Shown here: one piece after another, positions 15,614 through 24,770 of the stretch
Numbering within the stretch: position 1 is the stretch's first letter
How the letters are laid out: each line of letters starts with the position of its first letter
Source: Massilia rubra
Lineage (GTDB): Bacteria; Pseudomonadota; Gammaproteobacteria; Burkholderiales; Burkholderiaceae_D
Direction of reading: 5' to 3'
DNA length: 64,000 nucleotides
Assembly (NCBI RefSeq): GCF_011682065.1
Contig: NZ_VUYU01000006.1
Coordinates: 62,001-126,000 of the forward strand
Position numbers and translations under genes: made by a program
The notes under the pieces: generated by a model
Database searches by the model: none
What the model was told of the DNA's origin: nothing
Seen by the model: the letters and a program-made list of their open reading frames with translations, nothing else

Positions 15614-17163
15614 GCCAGGTCCAGCTTTGCCAGTTGCGCGATCAAATCATCAGCGCTGTTGCACATGGCCGGGTAGTCGACCTGCGGGCGTTGCACCACC
15701 AGCAGTTCGATGCCGAGTGCTTTTGCCGCCTCCACCTTGGCTGCGTAGCCGCCGGCGTCGCCCGAATCCTTGGTGATGACGCAGTCGATCTGCCAGTCGC
15801 GCCACAAGGCGATGTTGAAATCCTTCGAGAACGGCCCCTGCATGGCGCAAATGCGCTCGCGCGCCACACCCAGTGCGACCGCGCGTTCGATAAATTCCGG
15901 TTCGGCCGTCAGGCGCGCGAACCACTGCTTGTCGCCGGCGCCGTCGGCATGCAAAAAGGTCGCCAGGTCTTTCGACCCGGTGGACAGGAAGATGCGCTGG
16001 CCTGTCGCGATGGCGCGTGCGGCGGCGTCTTGCGGCGACGCGCACAAAGTGCCGCCGTCGGCATTGAAACTGCTTGGCCGCTCGTAGCGCAGGTAAGGAA
16101 TGCCAAGCTCGCGCGACAGCCCGATCAACTGCTCCGACATGCTGGTCGCGTAAGGATGGGTGGCGTCCACCAGCACTTTCGCGCCGCTGGCCACCAGCGC
16201 CTGGCGCCGCGCCTCGATGCCCTGGCGCCCGGCCCAGACGGTGGCGCCGGGGCAGGCCTTGATCGCCACGTCGCCGCCATGGTCGGTCGCCGCCGACACC
16301 ACCACCGGGCGCGCCTGGCCGGCCGCCAGCCGCGCCGCCAGCGCATTGCCGTCGCTGGTGCCGGAGAATACCCACACGCCGCCATCGGGCAGTTCCTGGC
16401 GCTGCGGCAGCGTGCTGTCGGCCTTGGCGTCCCAGTCGTTGTAGCCGCGCGGCGTAAAAATCTGCCCGCGCTTGCGCTGGGTGAAGCGGTTGCCGACCAC
16501 GATGGTGGTGAGCATGTCGAACTGCAGCGACGGCAGCTCGTCGAGCCGGTGGATGCTCACTTCCTGGCCCGGACGGTAGGCGTTCTTGACCACGCCGCAC
16601 AAGGTATGCGGCGCCTTCGATTCGAGCATCAGTTGCAGCACGCGGTACACGCCCTGCTGGCGGCTGGCGCTTTGCACGTTATACATCACGCACGCCAGGT
16701 CGGCCTTGGCGATGTGGCGCGCGCGGTGCTCGATCCACTCCCAGGGGCACAGCAAGTCCGACAAGCTGAGGGTGGCAAAATCGTGCGACAAGGGCGAACC
16801 AAGCAGCGAAGCGCAGGCGTTGGCCGAGGTAATCCCCGGAATCAGGTTGACCTGGTAGGTGTCATCCTCGCTCATTTCTTCGTACGCCAGCGCGGCCATC
16901 GCGTAAATGCCGATGTCGCCGCTCGAAATGAGCGATACGCGTGCGCCGCCACGCGCTTTTTCAATCGCCAGCAAGGCGCGTTCGCGCTCCTGCGTCAGCG
17001 GCGGCGTGTGGATTTCCTTGCCCTCCACATGCGGCATGATCCAGCGCAAATACAATTCGTACGCCACGATCACATCGCTGTCCCTTAACGCCGCAATCGC
17101 GCGCGGTGCGATCAGGTCCTCGTAACCGGGACCGACCGACACCAGATTCAATACACCACTCAT
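15610..17163 (-). CDS. cobJ: CobJ-CobK fusion: precorrin-3B C17-methyltransferase / precorrin-6A reductase
   Basis: A 517-residue fusion. Residues 1 to about 245 are a SAM-dependent tetrapyrrole methylase (VSVGPGYEDLIAPRA, SSGDIGIYAMA, IPGITSANACASLLG) of the CobJ/CbiH type that contracts the ring at C17. Residues about 268-515 are CobK/CbiJ precorrin-6A reductase (WVFSGTSDGNALAARLA, VDATHPYATSMSEQ, ITKDSGDAGGYAAKVEAA). The ATG at 17163 overlaps the cbiG stop (TGATG) and has GGAG before it, so a slightly longer frame was not used. Both activities lie in the same corrin-ring section, so a fusion is sensible. No known CobJ residues seem missing. Confidence 0.93.
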   Translation of the reverse strand: MSGVLNLVSVGPGYEDLIAPRAIAALRDSDVIVAYELYLRWIMPHVEGKEIHTPPLTQERERALLAIEKARGGARVSLISSGDIGIYAMAALAYEEMSEDDTYQVNLIPGITSANACASLLGSPLSHDFATLSLSDLLCPWEWIEHRARHIAKADLACVMYNVQSASRQQGVYRVLQLMLESKAPHTLCGVVKNAYRPGQEVSIHRLDELPSLQFDMLTTIVVGNRFTQRKRGQIFTPRGYNDWDAKADSTLPQRQELPDGGVWVFSGTSDGNALAARLAAGQARPVVVSAATDHGGDVAIKACPGATVWAGRQGIEARRQALVASGAKVLVDATHPYATSMSEQLIGLSRELGIPYLRYERPSSFNADGGTLCASPQDAAARAIATGQRIFLSTGSKDLATFLHADGAGDKQWFARLTAEPEFIERAVALGVARERICAMQGPFSKDFNIALWRDWQIDCVITKDSGDAGGYAAKVEAAKALGIELLVVQRPQVDYPAMCNSADDLIAQLAKLDLA

Positions 17164-17918
17164 CAGATCTCCATCCATTTATCTTCAACTACCGCGACGG
17201 CCACGCCGTCCAGGCACGTTTTTGGCACCAGCAGCGCACCGCGCGGGCTGGCGACCAGCGCGCACGGCTCGCATACGCCATCCAATCCCACATTGCTGCG
17301 CACCCAGTCCGACGGCACGCTGACCCACGGACGCGCCGCCAGGGTGGCTCGCGCGAACACGCGCAGCGGCAACCCATGCAGCTCGCAAAATTCCAGCAGG
17401 CCCGGTTCGTTCGCTTTCAGGTCCACGGTGGCCATCTCGCGCACTTCTTCAATACCGCGCTGGCCGAGCGCGTGGTGCACCGCCGCCTCGATCCGCTCCG
17501 CCTGCACGCCCTTGCGGCAGCCGATGCCGACCACCAGCGGCTTCAATGCCTCGGTGGCGGTGCTCACCACCGGGGTCGCACCGACCGTGCGCGCGACCTT
17601 GTAGGCCAGCGCATTGGCGCCGCCTTCGTGCCCGGCCAGCAGCGAAATGGCAAAGCGCCCCGCTTCGTCCAGCACCACGACCGCCGGGTCGGTATGCTTG
17701 TCCGTCGCCAGGCCGTCCAAAAAGCGCACCGCGATCCCGGTCGCGCCAATCACGATCCATTGCGCGTGCCGGCGGTAGGTTTCGGCAAACTGCGCCTTGT
17801 GGCTGACGCCTTCCCGCAACCACGGGCGATATACCTCGGCTCCCAGCGCCGCTTGCAGCACCGCCGCCAGCTCCTCGCCATGCGCGCGCACCAGCCAGAT
17901 GGCCGGCGCTGCGTTCAC
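17163..17918 (-). CDS. cbiG: CbiG/CobE-type cobalt-precorrin-5A hydrolase, short form
   Basis: A 251-residue protein with a CbiG N-terminal domain (VIGATGIAVRFLDGLATDKHTDPAVVVLDEAG, LAGHEGGANALAYKVA, about 1-125) and a CbiG_C/CobE domain (VVGIGCRKGV, about 128-250). It lacks the middle domain of the longer CbiG forms of about 340 residues. CbiG opens the delta-lactone of cobalt-precorrin-5A in the oxygen-independent route. The GTG at 17918 overlaps the cobM stop (GTGA), which settles the start; a longer upstream frame is cobM in another frame. Confidence 0.88.
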   Translation of the reverse strand: MNAAPAIWLVRAHGEELAAVLQAALGAEVYRPWLREGVSHKAQFAETYRRHAQWIVIGATGIAVRFLDGLATDKHTDPAVVVLDEAGRFAISLLAGHEGGANALAYKVARTVGATPVVSTATEALKPLVVGIGCRKGVQAERIEAAVHHALGQRGIEEVREMATVDLKANEPGLLEFCELHGLPLRVFARATLAARPWVSVPSDWVRSNVGLDGVCEPCALVASPRGALLVPKTCLDGVAVAVVEDKWMEI

Positions 17919-18697
17919 GACGCCGCCTCCGCCTTGTTCTTCTTGACGACCCGGAACAGGTGCGTGAAGTCTTTCGAGTACAGGCTCGATTCGACGGCGA
18001 CGTCCTTGTCGAGCGCCGCGCCGACCAGCATCATCGTGGTCAGGTTCCACTCGCCGCGCTTGGTGTCTTCCAGGACGGTGCCGAGCGTGCCCTGGTAGAT
18101 TTTCTGTTCCGGCCAGCTGGCGCGGTACACCAGTCGCACCGGCGTGTCTTGCGGATAGTGCAGCGACAGGTCGCCGACGATCTTTTTCAGGTGCGGCCCG
18201 GACAAGAAGATACACATGGTGGCGCGGTGTTCGGCCAGGCGCGCGATCGATTCGAGTTCCGGCACGGCCGACGCACGGCCCGATACGCGCGTCAAAATCA
18301 CGCTCTGCGACACTTCCGGCTTGGTCAGCTCGGCGCTGATCGCCGCCGCGGCGGCCGTAAACGACGACACCCCCGGCACCACTTCATATGCAATGCCCAG
18401 CGCATCGAGACGGCGCATCTGTTCGGCGGTGGCGCCGTAGATGGCCGGGTCGCCCGAGTGCAGGCGCACCACGTCGATATCCATTTCCTGGGCGCGCACG
18501 TAGCACGCCTGCTGCTGCTCCAGATCGAGCTTGGCGGTGTCGATGATTTCAGCGTCCGCGCGGCAGTGCGTCAGCATCTCGACCGGCACCAGCGAGCCGG
18601 CGTACAGCACCATGTCGACGCTGCCCAACAGGCGCGCGCCGCGCAGGGTGATCAAATCGGCGGCGCCGGGGCCCGCTCCAACGAAGTACACTTTCAT
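17915..18697 (-). CDS. cobM: CobM precorrin-4 C11-methyltransferase
   Basis: A 260-residue tetrapyrrole methylase. It opens with the SAM-binding VYFVGAGPGAADLITLRG and has the CobM/CbiF-type AGSLVP, RLHSGDPAIYGA, EVVPGVSSFTAAAA and the C-terminal VYRASWPEQKIYQGTL. It methylates C11 of (cobalt-)precorrin-4. GGAGAGATAAG precedes the ATG at 18697, one base after the cobI stop. The next gene starts in its stop codon. Confidence 0.95.
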   Translation of the reverse strand: MKVYFVGAGPGAADLITLRGARLLGSVDMVLYAGSLVPVEMLTHCRADAEIIDTAKLDLEQQQACYVRAQEMDIDVVRLHSGDPAIYGATAEQMRRLDALGIAYEVVPGVSSFTAAAAAISAELTKPEVSQSVILTRVSGRASAVPELESIARLAEHRATMCIFLSGPHLKKIVGDLSLHYPQDTPVRLVYRASWPEQKIYQGTLGTVLEDTKRGEWNLTTMMLVGAALDKDVAVESSLYSKDFTHLFRVVKKNKAEAAS

Positions 18698-18698
18698 C

Positions 18699-19436
18699 TT
18701 ATCTCTCCTGCCGTGGTTGACGGCGCACCAGCAAGGTGGCCAGGTAGCCCATCGCGTCGTTGGCGACAAGGTCGCCCACGCCCGAGGCCAGCAATTCTCC
18801 GGGCAGGCCGATGCGGCGCGCAAAGGCGCAGTGGTCGGCAATGCCCATCTCGCGCAGCAGGTCGAGCACCCAGCCGAGGCGCGGGCCGACCTTCATCAGC
18901 ACAACGATGTCGTGCGTCAGGATGTCGTTGCGCAGTTCTTCCGCCGTTTCGGGGCATGGCAGGATCAATACCCGCTCCTTGCCCTCCCCCAGCGGCCAGG
19001 CCAGCGCCGATGCGGCGGCCGCGTAGCTGGTAATGCCCGGGAAGGTACGCTGCGGCAGGTCCGGAATGCGCGCGCGCAGGGCCGCCAGCACGTAGCCATA
19101 GGTCGAATAGGTGAGCGAATCGCCAATGGTGAGGTAGGCCACGTCGCGCCCGGCGCGCAGTTCCAGCGCGATGGCGTCGGCCAGCTGCGCGTAATGCTCG
19201 CTCAGGACCGAACGGTCCGGGTCCATGTTAAATTCGATCTCGCGCAGCTTGGCCGGGTCGATGTCGATCCCGGCCAGGCACTGGAGCGCGACCGACAGCT
19301 CGGCCCCGCGCGCGCGCGGCGCGTAAACCAGGTCGGCGCGACGCAGTGCGTCCAGCGCCGCCAGCGGCAGGTAGCCGGCCGGGCCGGGACCAACCCCGAT
19401 ACCCCATAAGGTACCAATGCGGGTACCGATACTCAT
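18699..19436 (-). CDS. cobI: CobI/CbiL precorrin-2 C20-methyltransferase
   Basis: A 245-residue tetrapyrrole methylase. LWGIGVGPGPAGYLPLAAL is the SAM-binding start, YLTIGDSLTYSTYGYV the GDxxxYS motif and TFPGITSYAAAAS the PGI motif that mark CobI/CbiL. It adds the C20 methyl group, the first ring-specific step after precorrin-2/sirohydrochlorin. The ATG at 19436 overlaps the cbiD stop (ATGA). Confidence 0.94.
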   Translation of the reverse strand: MSIGTRIGTLWGIGVGPGPAGYLPLAALDALRRADLVYAPRARGAELSVALQCLAGIDIDPAKLREIEFNMDPDRSVLSEHYAQLADAIALELRAGRDVAYLTIGDSLTYSTYGYVLAALRARIPDLPQRTFPGITSYAAAASALAWPLGEGKERVLILPCPETAEELRNDILTHDIVVLMKVGPRLGWVLDLLREMGIADHCAFARRIGLPGELLASGVGDLVANDAMGYLATLLVRRQPRQER

Positions 19437-20581
19437 GCGTCCACCCCCAGCGGGTTGCCGGCCAGGTCGAACAGGCGCACTTCGAGGCGCTTGACCGACG
19501 GTACGCGCGCGTGCGCGAGCACGCCGATACGGCGCTCGATCTCGATCCACACCGCCTGGGCGAAAGGCTCACTCTTTAAACGTTCCATTGCTGCTTCCAC
19601 TGTGTTTGCATTTTCTATTTCGTGTACCAGTTGCGCATCGCCGCCCATCTGCGCGACCACGCGCGCGACGCCGGCCATTGCCATGTTGCTCTTGCTCGAA
19701 TGCGTATCCCAAAACCCGTCGAGCACCTTGGCCAGCTTGCCCGGGTGGCCGGCGAGCCACAGCACATCGAGGCAGCGACCGGCTTCGCGCAGCGCCTTTT
19801 CGGTGAAGTCCAGCGCGTCGCCGAGAAAGTTCGCGATCTGCACCGAGCGTTCGTCCGGCAGGCCCAGGACGCCGCTGGCGAACTCGCGCCCGATCTTGCC
19901 GGGCAGGTAAGCCACGCTGTCGGTGCTCGCGGCCAGCGCCACCCGCACATACACTTCCACCGACGCGATCCAGGTCGACAGCGACATCGGCTCCACGATC
20001 CCCGAGGTGCCGAGAATCGAGATGCCGCCCACGATGCCCAGGCGCGGATTGAAGGTCTTGCGCGCGATGACGTCCCCGTTTTCGCAGCCGATGGTCAGGT
20101 CGAAGCCGCTATCGGGCGGCTCCGCCATGGCGTCGTCCAGCATTTCTTCCACCGCGCGCCGCATCATCTGGCGCGGCACCGGGTTAATCGCCGGCTCGCC
20201 CACCGCCACGCGCAGGCCGGGACGGGTTGCCGTGCCGACGCCACGCCCGGCAAAAAAACGCACCACGCGCGCATCGTTGCGCCGCACTTCGGCAAAGATG
20301 GTGGCGCCGTGCGTGTTGTCCGGATCGTCGCCACCGTCTTTCAACACCTCGGCCCGCGCAGCGCCACCATCGCTCCATCCCACCATCTGGATCGGCACTT
20401 CAAGGTAATGCGCGCCGTCGGGCAGGCTGACCCGGACGGCCTCGCTGCGCGCATCGTGCAGCAGCAGGCCGAGCGCCGCCTTGACCGCCGCCGTGGCGCA
20501 GCTGCCTGTGGTGCGGCCGCGCCGCAGCCCGTTTAACGCCAGGACCGTAAGATCGAACCGGACCCGTTCAACGCGCTTCAT
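19433..20581 (-). CDS. cbiD: CbiD cobalt-precorrin-5B C1-methyltransferase
   Basis: A 382-residue CbiD. The family signature [19 protein letters not shown] lies at about 19-37, with [22 protein letters not shown] in the centre and [13 protein letters not shown] further on. CbiD performs C1 methylation in the oxygen-independent route, replacing part of what CobF does aerobically. The ATG at 20581 lies inside the last codons of the CbiX-CobH gene (14-base overlap) with GCAGGG before it. An upstream ATG at 20608 is possible but has no advantage. Confidence 0.94.
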   Translation of the reverse strand: MKRVERVRFDLTVLALNGLRRGRTTGSCATAAVKAALGLLLHDARSEAVRVSLPDGAHYLEVPIQMVGWSDGGAARAEVLKDGGDDPDNTHGATIFAEVRRNDARVVRFFAGRGVGTATRPGLRVAVGEPAINPVPRQMMRRAVEEMLDDAMAEPPDSGFDLTIGCENGDVIARKTFNPRLGIVGGISILGTSGIVEPMSLSTWIASVEVYVRVALAASTDSVAYLPGKIGREFASGVLGLPDERSVQIANFLGDALDFTEKALREAGRCLDVLWLAGHPGKLAKVLDGFWDTHSSKSNMAMAGVARVVAQMGGDAQLVHEIENANTVEAAMERLKSEPFAQAVWIEIERRIGVLAHARVPSVKRLEVRLFDLAGNPLGVDA

Positions 20582-22139
20582 ACCCTGCAAGCTGATTGAG
20601 CGCGTCAATCATCAGGCCATTGACCACGCTCGCCGCCCATGGCGATCCGCCGCGCGTGCCGCTGTTGGTAATGCGCGGCACCTGCAGGCAGCGCCGCAGC
20701 TCGTCCTTGGTTTCGCGCGTGCCGACAAAGCCGACCGGCAGGCCGATGACCAGTTGCGGGCGCCAGCCATGGTCGCGGATCAGGCGCACCGCTTCGGCAA
20801 TCGCGGTCGGTGCGTCGCCGATCGACAGCACCACGTCGTTGCCGAATTTTTGCCAGCCGCGCCGGATGCCCGCCGCCGAGCGTGTAATGCCTTCAGCCGC
20901 CGACATCAGGTGCGTTTCGCGGTCATGCACGCCGCACCAGGTATCGATGCCGAGGGTTTCGAGCAGTTGACGTTTCAGGCCCGTCTGCACCATGGTCACA
21001 TCGGTCAGTACGCGCTTGCAGCGCAACAGCGCCAGGATGCCGCTTTCGACCGCGCCCGGCGAAAAGTACATATCGTCCACCGCGCCGAAGTCGCCGCTGG
21101 TATGCACCAGGCGTTGGAGAATCGTCATGTGCGAAGCCGGAAAACCCGACCAGTCGCGCCCTGCGGCGATGATCTGGAAGCTCTCCGCCTCGATCGGATG
21201 CGGGTCGTACGGCGCGTAGCTTGGCGCAGCCGCCCCTTGCGGCACCTGCGGCTCCTGCGCCAGCAAGCCGCGTACCGCCAGGTGGTGCGCCTGCTGCGGC
21301 TCGCCCACCTGCTGCTCGAAGCCGACGATCTGGACGCGGTATTTGCACAGCGAGCAGTTCATCGCGGCGCGCCCGGCCACCGCCTCGCGCGCGCGTTCGA
21401 TCATCACGTCGGCCACATGCGAGTGCACGCCGAAGTAGCCGGCCTTGAGCACTTCCAGCCCCGGCTCGCGCTCGCGCAGGTCATCGGCGGCCGCGTAGAT
21501 GCGCTTGACCAGCACACCGTCGAACAAAAAGAACGGCAGGACCACCAGGCGCTGGTAGCCCATGCGGGCGGCGGCGCGCAGGCCGTCGGCCACCAGCGGC
21601 GTGGCCGTACCCGAATAGCATACATAGACGCCACCGAAGCCCATGCCCTCTTCCAGCATGCGCGCCAACTTGGCGACTTCGCCATTGGCGTCCGGGTCGG
21701 TAGTGCCGCGTCCGACCAGCACCAGGCAGGTGTCGGAGCGGCGCACCGTCAGCGGCGACCTTGCCTCGGCTTCGACGATGCGCTCCTGCGCCAGTTGCAG
21801 CAGTTGCGGGTGCAGGTTCATCGGCGCGCCGAAATGGAAATCGATATCCGGGTAATCGCGCGCCATGGCCTGCACTTCGGCCGGCATGTCGTTCTTGGCG
21901 TGGCGGGCGGCCAGCAGCACGCCGGGCACCACCGCCACCTGGCGCGTGCCGGCGGCCAGATTGGCCTGTACCGCTTCGGCGATGGTGGGACTGGAAAACT
22001 CCAGGTAGCCGTGCGTGACAACGTCGTGCGGCGCGCGCGCGCGCACCAGTTCGACCAGCGCTTCGAATTCGCGCACGGCATCCGGGTCACGACTGCCGTG
22101 GCCCGCGACGACGATGCCGAGTTTTTCTTGTTGGGTCAT
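20568..22139 (-). CDS. CbiX-CobH fusion: sirohydrochlorin cobaltochelatase / precorrin-8X methylmutase
   Basis: A 523-residue fusion. Residues 1 to about 255 are CbiX_L with two halves: the first starts [20 protein letters not shown], the second [21 protein letters not shown], and [12 protein letters not shown] follows. A CSLC pair (about 262) marks the linker; such cysteines bind Fe-S in some CbiX. Residues about 310-523 are CobH/CbiC ([51 protein letters not shown]). CbiX inserts cobalt early in the route, while CobH makes hydrogenobyrinate or cobyrinate. The ATG at 22139 overlaps the cbiE stop. Confidence 0.93.
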   Translation of the reverse strand: MTQQEKLGIVVAGHGSRDPDAVREFEALVELVRARAPHDVVTHGYLEFSSPTIAEAVQANLAAGTRQVAVVPGVLLAARHAKNDMPAEVQAMARDYPDIDFHFGAPMNLHPQLLQLAQERIVEAEARSPLTVRRSDTCLVLVGRGTTDPDANGEVAKLARMLEEGMGFGGVYVCYSGTATPLVADGLRAAARMGYQRLVVLPFFLFDGVLVKRIYAAADDLREREPGLEVLKAGYFGVHSHVADVMIERAREAVAGRAAMNCSLCKYRVQIVGFEQQVGEPQQAHHLAVRGLLAQEPQVPQGAAAPSYAPYDPHPIEAESFQIIAAGRDWSGFPASHMTILQRLVHTSGDFGAVDDMYFSPGAVESGILALLRCKRVLTDVTMVQTGLKRQLLETLGIDTWCGVHDRETHLMSAAEGITRSAAGIRRGWQKFGNDVVLSIGDAPTAIAEAVRLIRDHGWRPQLVIGLPVGFVGTRETKDELRRCLQVPRITNSGTRGGSPWAASVVNGLMIDALNQLAGYEAR

Positions 22140-22840
22140 GGTGCGGGCGCCGCCTCGATCTGGCTGGCCATCGGCGCGAGCGTACGAATCAGCATGATGC
22201 TCATGTCGGAACAGGTATGGCTGGCGCATTCGAGCAGGCTGCCATGCCATTCGGCTTCACCGCGTGTCAGGTTTTCCCACACTTCGGTCGGATGATCGGG
22301 CGAGATGCCGTTTTCCAGCAGGTAGGCCGCGATATGCCACGGCATGAACGAGCGCGCCGCATCCCACGGACACGGGATCACGATCGCGTTGCGCTGGTCC
22401 TGCAGCACATGCACGAGGTGACGCTTGAACGGATCGAGGTCGCCACGGCGGTGGAAGGTGATGAAGGTGGTCTCGTCGAAGCACACCTTGGCGCGCGAAG
22501 CGAGAATCTGGGCCGACGAAATGCCGGGCAGCGATTCGACCGGGTGGCCGCACGCGCGCTCGACCCGTTCCAGGTACTGGAAGCCGCTGAAGTGGATGTC
22601 GCCCATGAACACGACCACGCAGCGTTTGCCCGCATGGTGCAGGCGCGCCACCTCGTCGAGCTGCGCTACCTGGTCGCGGTAGGCCATGCCGATGACATGG
22701 GCCTCGGCCGGAATCAGGCTTTGAACGACGTTCAGTACCGCGTCGAAGCCGGCGATGACGTCGGCCTCGCGAATGAGCTGCGCGCCGCGCTGCGTCAGGT
22801 AACCGACATCGCCGGGTCCCGCGCCTATGCAAATAATCAT
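22136..22840 (-). CDS. cbiE: CbiE-type precorrin-6Y C5/C15-methyltransferase (no CbiT half)
   Basis: A 234-residue tetrapyrrole methylase: [36 protein letters not shown] and [16 protein letters not shown]. It matches the N-terminal (CbiE) half of CobL, which methylates C5 (and C15). The C-terminal CbiT decarboxylase half of CobL is absent, and no separate cbiT occurs in the window, so that enzyme must come from elsewhere. There are 28 bases between the upstream chelatase gene stop and this start. Confidence 0.88.
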   Translation of the reverse strand: MIICIGAGPGDVGYLTQRGAQLIREADVIAGFDAVLNVVQSLIPAEAHVIGMAYRDQVAQLDEVARLHHAGKRCVVVFMGDIHFSGFQYLERVERACGHPVESLPGISSAQILASRAKVCFDETTFITFHRRGDLDPFKRHLVHVLQDQRNAIVIPCPWDAARSFMPWHIAAYLLENGISPDHPTEVWENLTRGEAEWHGSLLECASHTCSDMSIMLIRTLAPMASQIEAAPAP

Positions 22841-22868
22841 GTAAAACTGCTCCTCATATTCTGTGTTG

Positions 22869-24770
22869 TCAGGTGGGCGCCAGGCGCGCGCGGATCGTCA
22901 GCGCCAGGTTGTCGGCCGACAGCTGCTCGAGCGTCAGGCATTCGGCGCCCAAGGTGTGCGCCAGTTGCGCGGCGCGTCCGAGGCGCAAATAGCCGCTCTC
23001 GGTATCGAGCACCAGCGCGGGCACGCCGCGTTCGGCCAGCTTGCCGGCCAGGTCGAGCGACTCGCGCCAGGCGTCGCCATCGGCCGCCAGCGGTACGTTG
23101 GCCTTGCCATCGGTGAGCAGCACCATCAGCGCCGGGGCGCGATGAGCCGATTTTTCCAGCGTGTCGAGCGCCAGGTGCAGCGCGTGCGGCAGGGGCGTGC
23201 GCCCGCCGGTCGGCAGCTCGGACAAGCCCTGCTGCGCACGGTCCACGCTACCCGTCGGCGCCAGCAGCAGGTGCGCCGACTGGCCCCGGAACGAGATCAC
23301 GGCCACCGTGTCGCGCCGCTGGTACGCATCGGTCAGCAGGGCCAGCACGGCGCCCTTGACCGCTTCCATGCGACGCTGGGCGGCCATCGAGCCGGAGGCG
23401 TCGACCACGAACAGGATCAGGTTCGCGCTTTTGCCGACCCGGATCTGCTGGTGCAGGTCGGCCCGCGTGACCTGCACGTGGCCCGGCTCGCGCATGGCGG
23501 CGCTGAGTAAAGTCGCGCCGATGGCGATGCTGGTCGGCTGCTCGTCGGGCACGGCCCGCACCACGCTTCCGCGCGCGGCGCCCATCGCTTCGCTGCGGCG
23601 GCCCGCGCTGCTGTGGCCCGAGGTCGATTCGACCACGATGCGCGGCGCGGCGGCGCTGGGCGCGGCTGCGAACACCTGCTCTTCGCCTTGTTCATCGGAT
23701 GGCGTTTGTTCGCCGTCGTCGGATTCGCTGGCGTCGTCCTGCGCGGGTGGCGGCGGCGATGCTTCGCGCATCAATTCGTCCAGCCGGTCATGATCGAGGC
23801 CCGGTTGTTCGAACGGTTTGCGGCGGCGCCGGTGCGGCAGCACCAGTTCGGCGGCGCTGCGCAGATCGGCCGGCGTGACCTGCAGCCGTCCGTCCAGCGC
23901 GGCCAGGGCGCGCGACGCCTTATGCATGACGATGTCCGCACGCAGGCTGGCTACCTCGAATTCGCAGCACAAGTGGCTGATCAGGTCCAGCATGGCGTCG
24001 TCCAGCGCCACCTGCGGCAGCAGGCGCTGGGCTTCGGCCAGTTGGCGGTGCAAGGCCTGCTGCTGCTCTTCCCACGCCGCGCAAAATGCCACGGGGTCGG
24101 CTTCGAAGGCGATCCGGCGGCGCACCACTTCGGAGCGCACTTTCTTGTCGCGCGGAGCCGCCACTTCGACCATCAGGGCGAAGCGGTCCAGCAGTTGCGG
24201 GCGCAGGTCGCCTTCTTCCAGGTTCATGGTGCCGACCAGCGTAAAACGCGCCGGATGGCGGATCGACAGCCCTTCGCGCTGCACCGAATTGACGCCCATC
24301 GCCGCCACGTCGAGCAGAACGTCGACCAAATGGTCGGCCAGCAGGTTGACTTCATCTATATATAGTACGCCCCGGTGCGCCGCCGCCAGCAAGCCAGGCT
24401 GGAACACGCGCTGGCCACCTTGCAGGGCGCGCGCAAGATCAACGCTGCCGATCACGCGGTCTTCGGTCGCGCCCAGCGGCAGGGTCACGAATGGCACCGG
24501 GGCCAGGCGCGGCGCGCCGCTGGCGCAGGCGTCGCAGTGCTCGGACACCGAACCCGCGCCACAGTTGTAGGCGCAGCCGGCGACCGTGTCGATATGCGGC
24601 AGCACGTCGGCCAGCGCGCGCGCCGCCGTGCTCTTGGCAGTGCCCTTGTCGCCGCGAATGAGCACACCGCCCATGCCGGGATCGACCGCGCACAGCATCA
24701 GCGCGCGCTGCAACTGCGGCTGGCCGACGATGGCCGAAAACGGAAAGTTCATGATCTTTATCTTATCCAT
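22869..24770 (-). CDS. Fused ChlI/ChlD-type AAA+ and vWA subunit, CobN partner
   Basis: A 633-residue protein. The N-terminal half is a ChlI/BchI AAA+ ATPase (Walker A GDKGTAKS 40-47, [11 protein letters not shown]alker [19 protein letters not shown]). A Pro/Asp/Glu-rich linker (about 370-400) joins it to a C-terminal ChlD-like vWA domain with [16 protein letters not shown] and TDGKANVPL. It replaces CobS and CobT as ATP-driven motor for CobN. A Cys-rich loop CAYNCGAG...CDACASG is a further feature. The ATG at 24770 overlaps the cobN end by 8 bases; another ATG at 24752 is possible. Confidence 0.92.
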   Translation of the reverse strand: MDKIKIMNFPFSAIVGQPQLQRALMLCAVDPGMGGVLIRGDKGTAKSTAARALADVLPHIDTVAGCAYNCGAGSVSEHCDACASGAPRLAPVPFVTLPLGATEDRVIGSVDLARALQGGQRVFQPGLLAAAHRGVLYIDEVNLLADHLVDVLLDVAAMGVNSVQREGLSIRHPARFTLVGTMNLEEGDLRPQLLDRFALMVEVAAPRDKKVRSEVVRRRIAFEADPVAFCAAWEEQQQALHRQLAEAQRLLPQVALDDAMLDLISHLCCEFEVASLRADIVMHKASRALAALDGRLQVTPADLRSAAELVLPHRRRRKPFEQPGLDHDRLDELMREASPPPPAQDDASESDDGEQTPSDEQGEEQVFAAAPSAAAPRIVVESTSGHSSAGRRSEAMGAARGSVVRAVPDEQPTSIAIGATLLSAAMREPGHVQVTRADLHQQIRVGKSANLILFVVDASGSMAAQRRMEAVKGAVLALLTDAYQRRDTVAVISFRGQSAHLLLAPTGSVDRAQQGLSELPTGGRTPLPHALHLALDTLEKSAHRAPALMVLLTDGKANVPLAADGDAWRESLDLAGKLAERGVPALVLDTESGYLRLGRAAQLAHTLGAECLTLEQLSADNLALTIRARLAPT

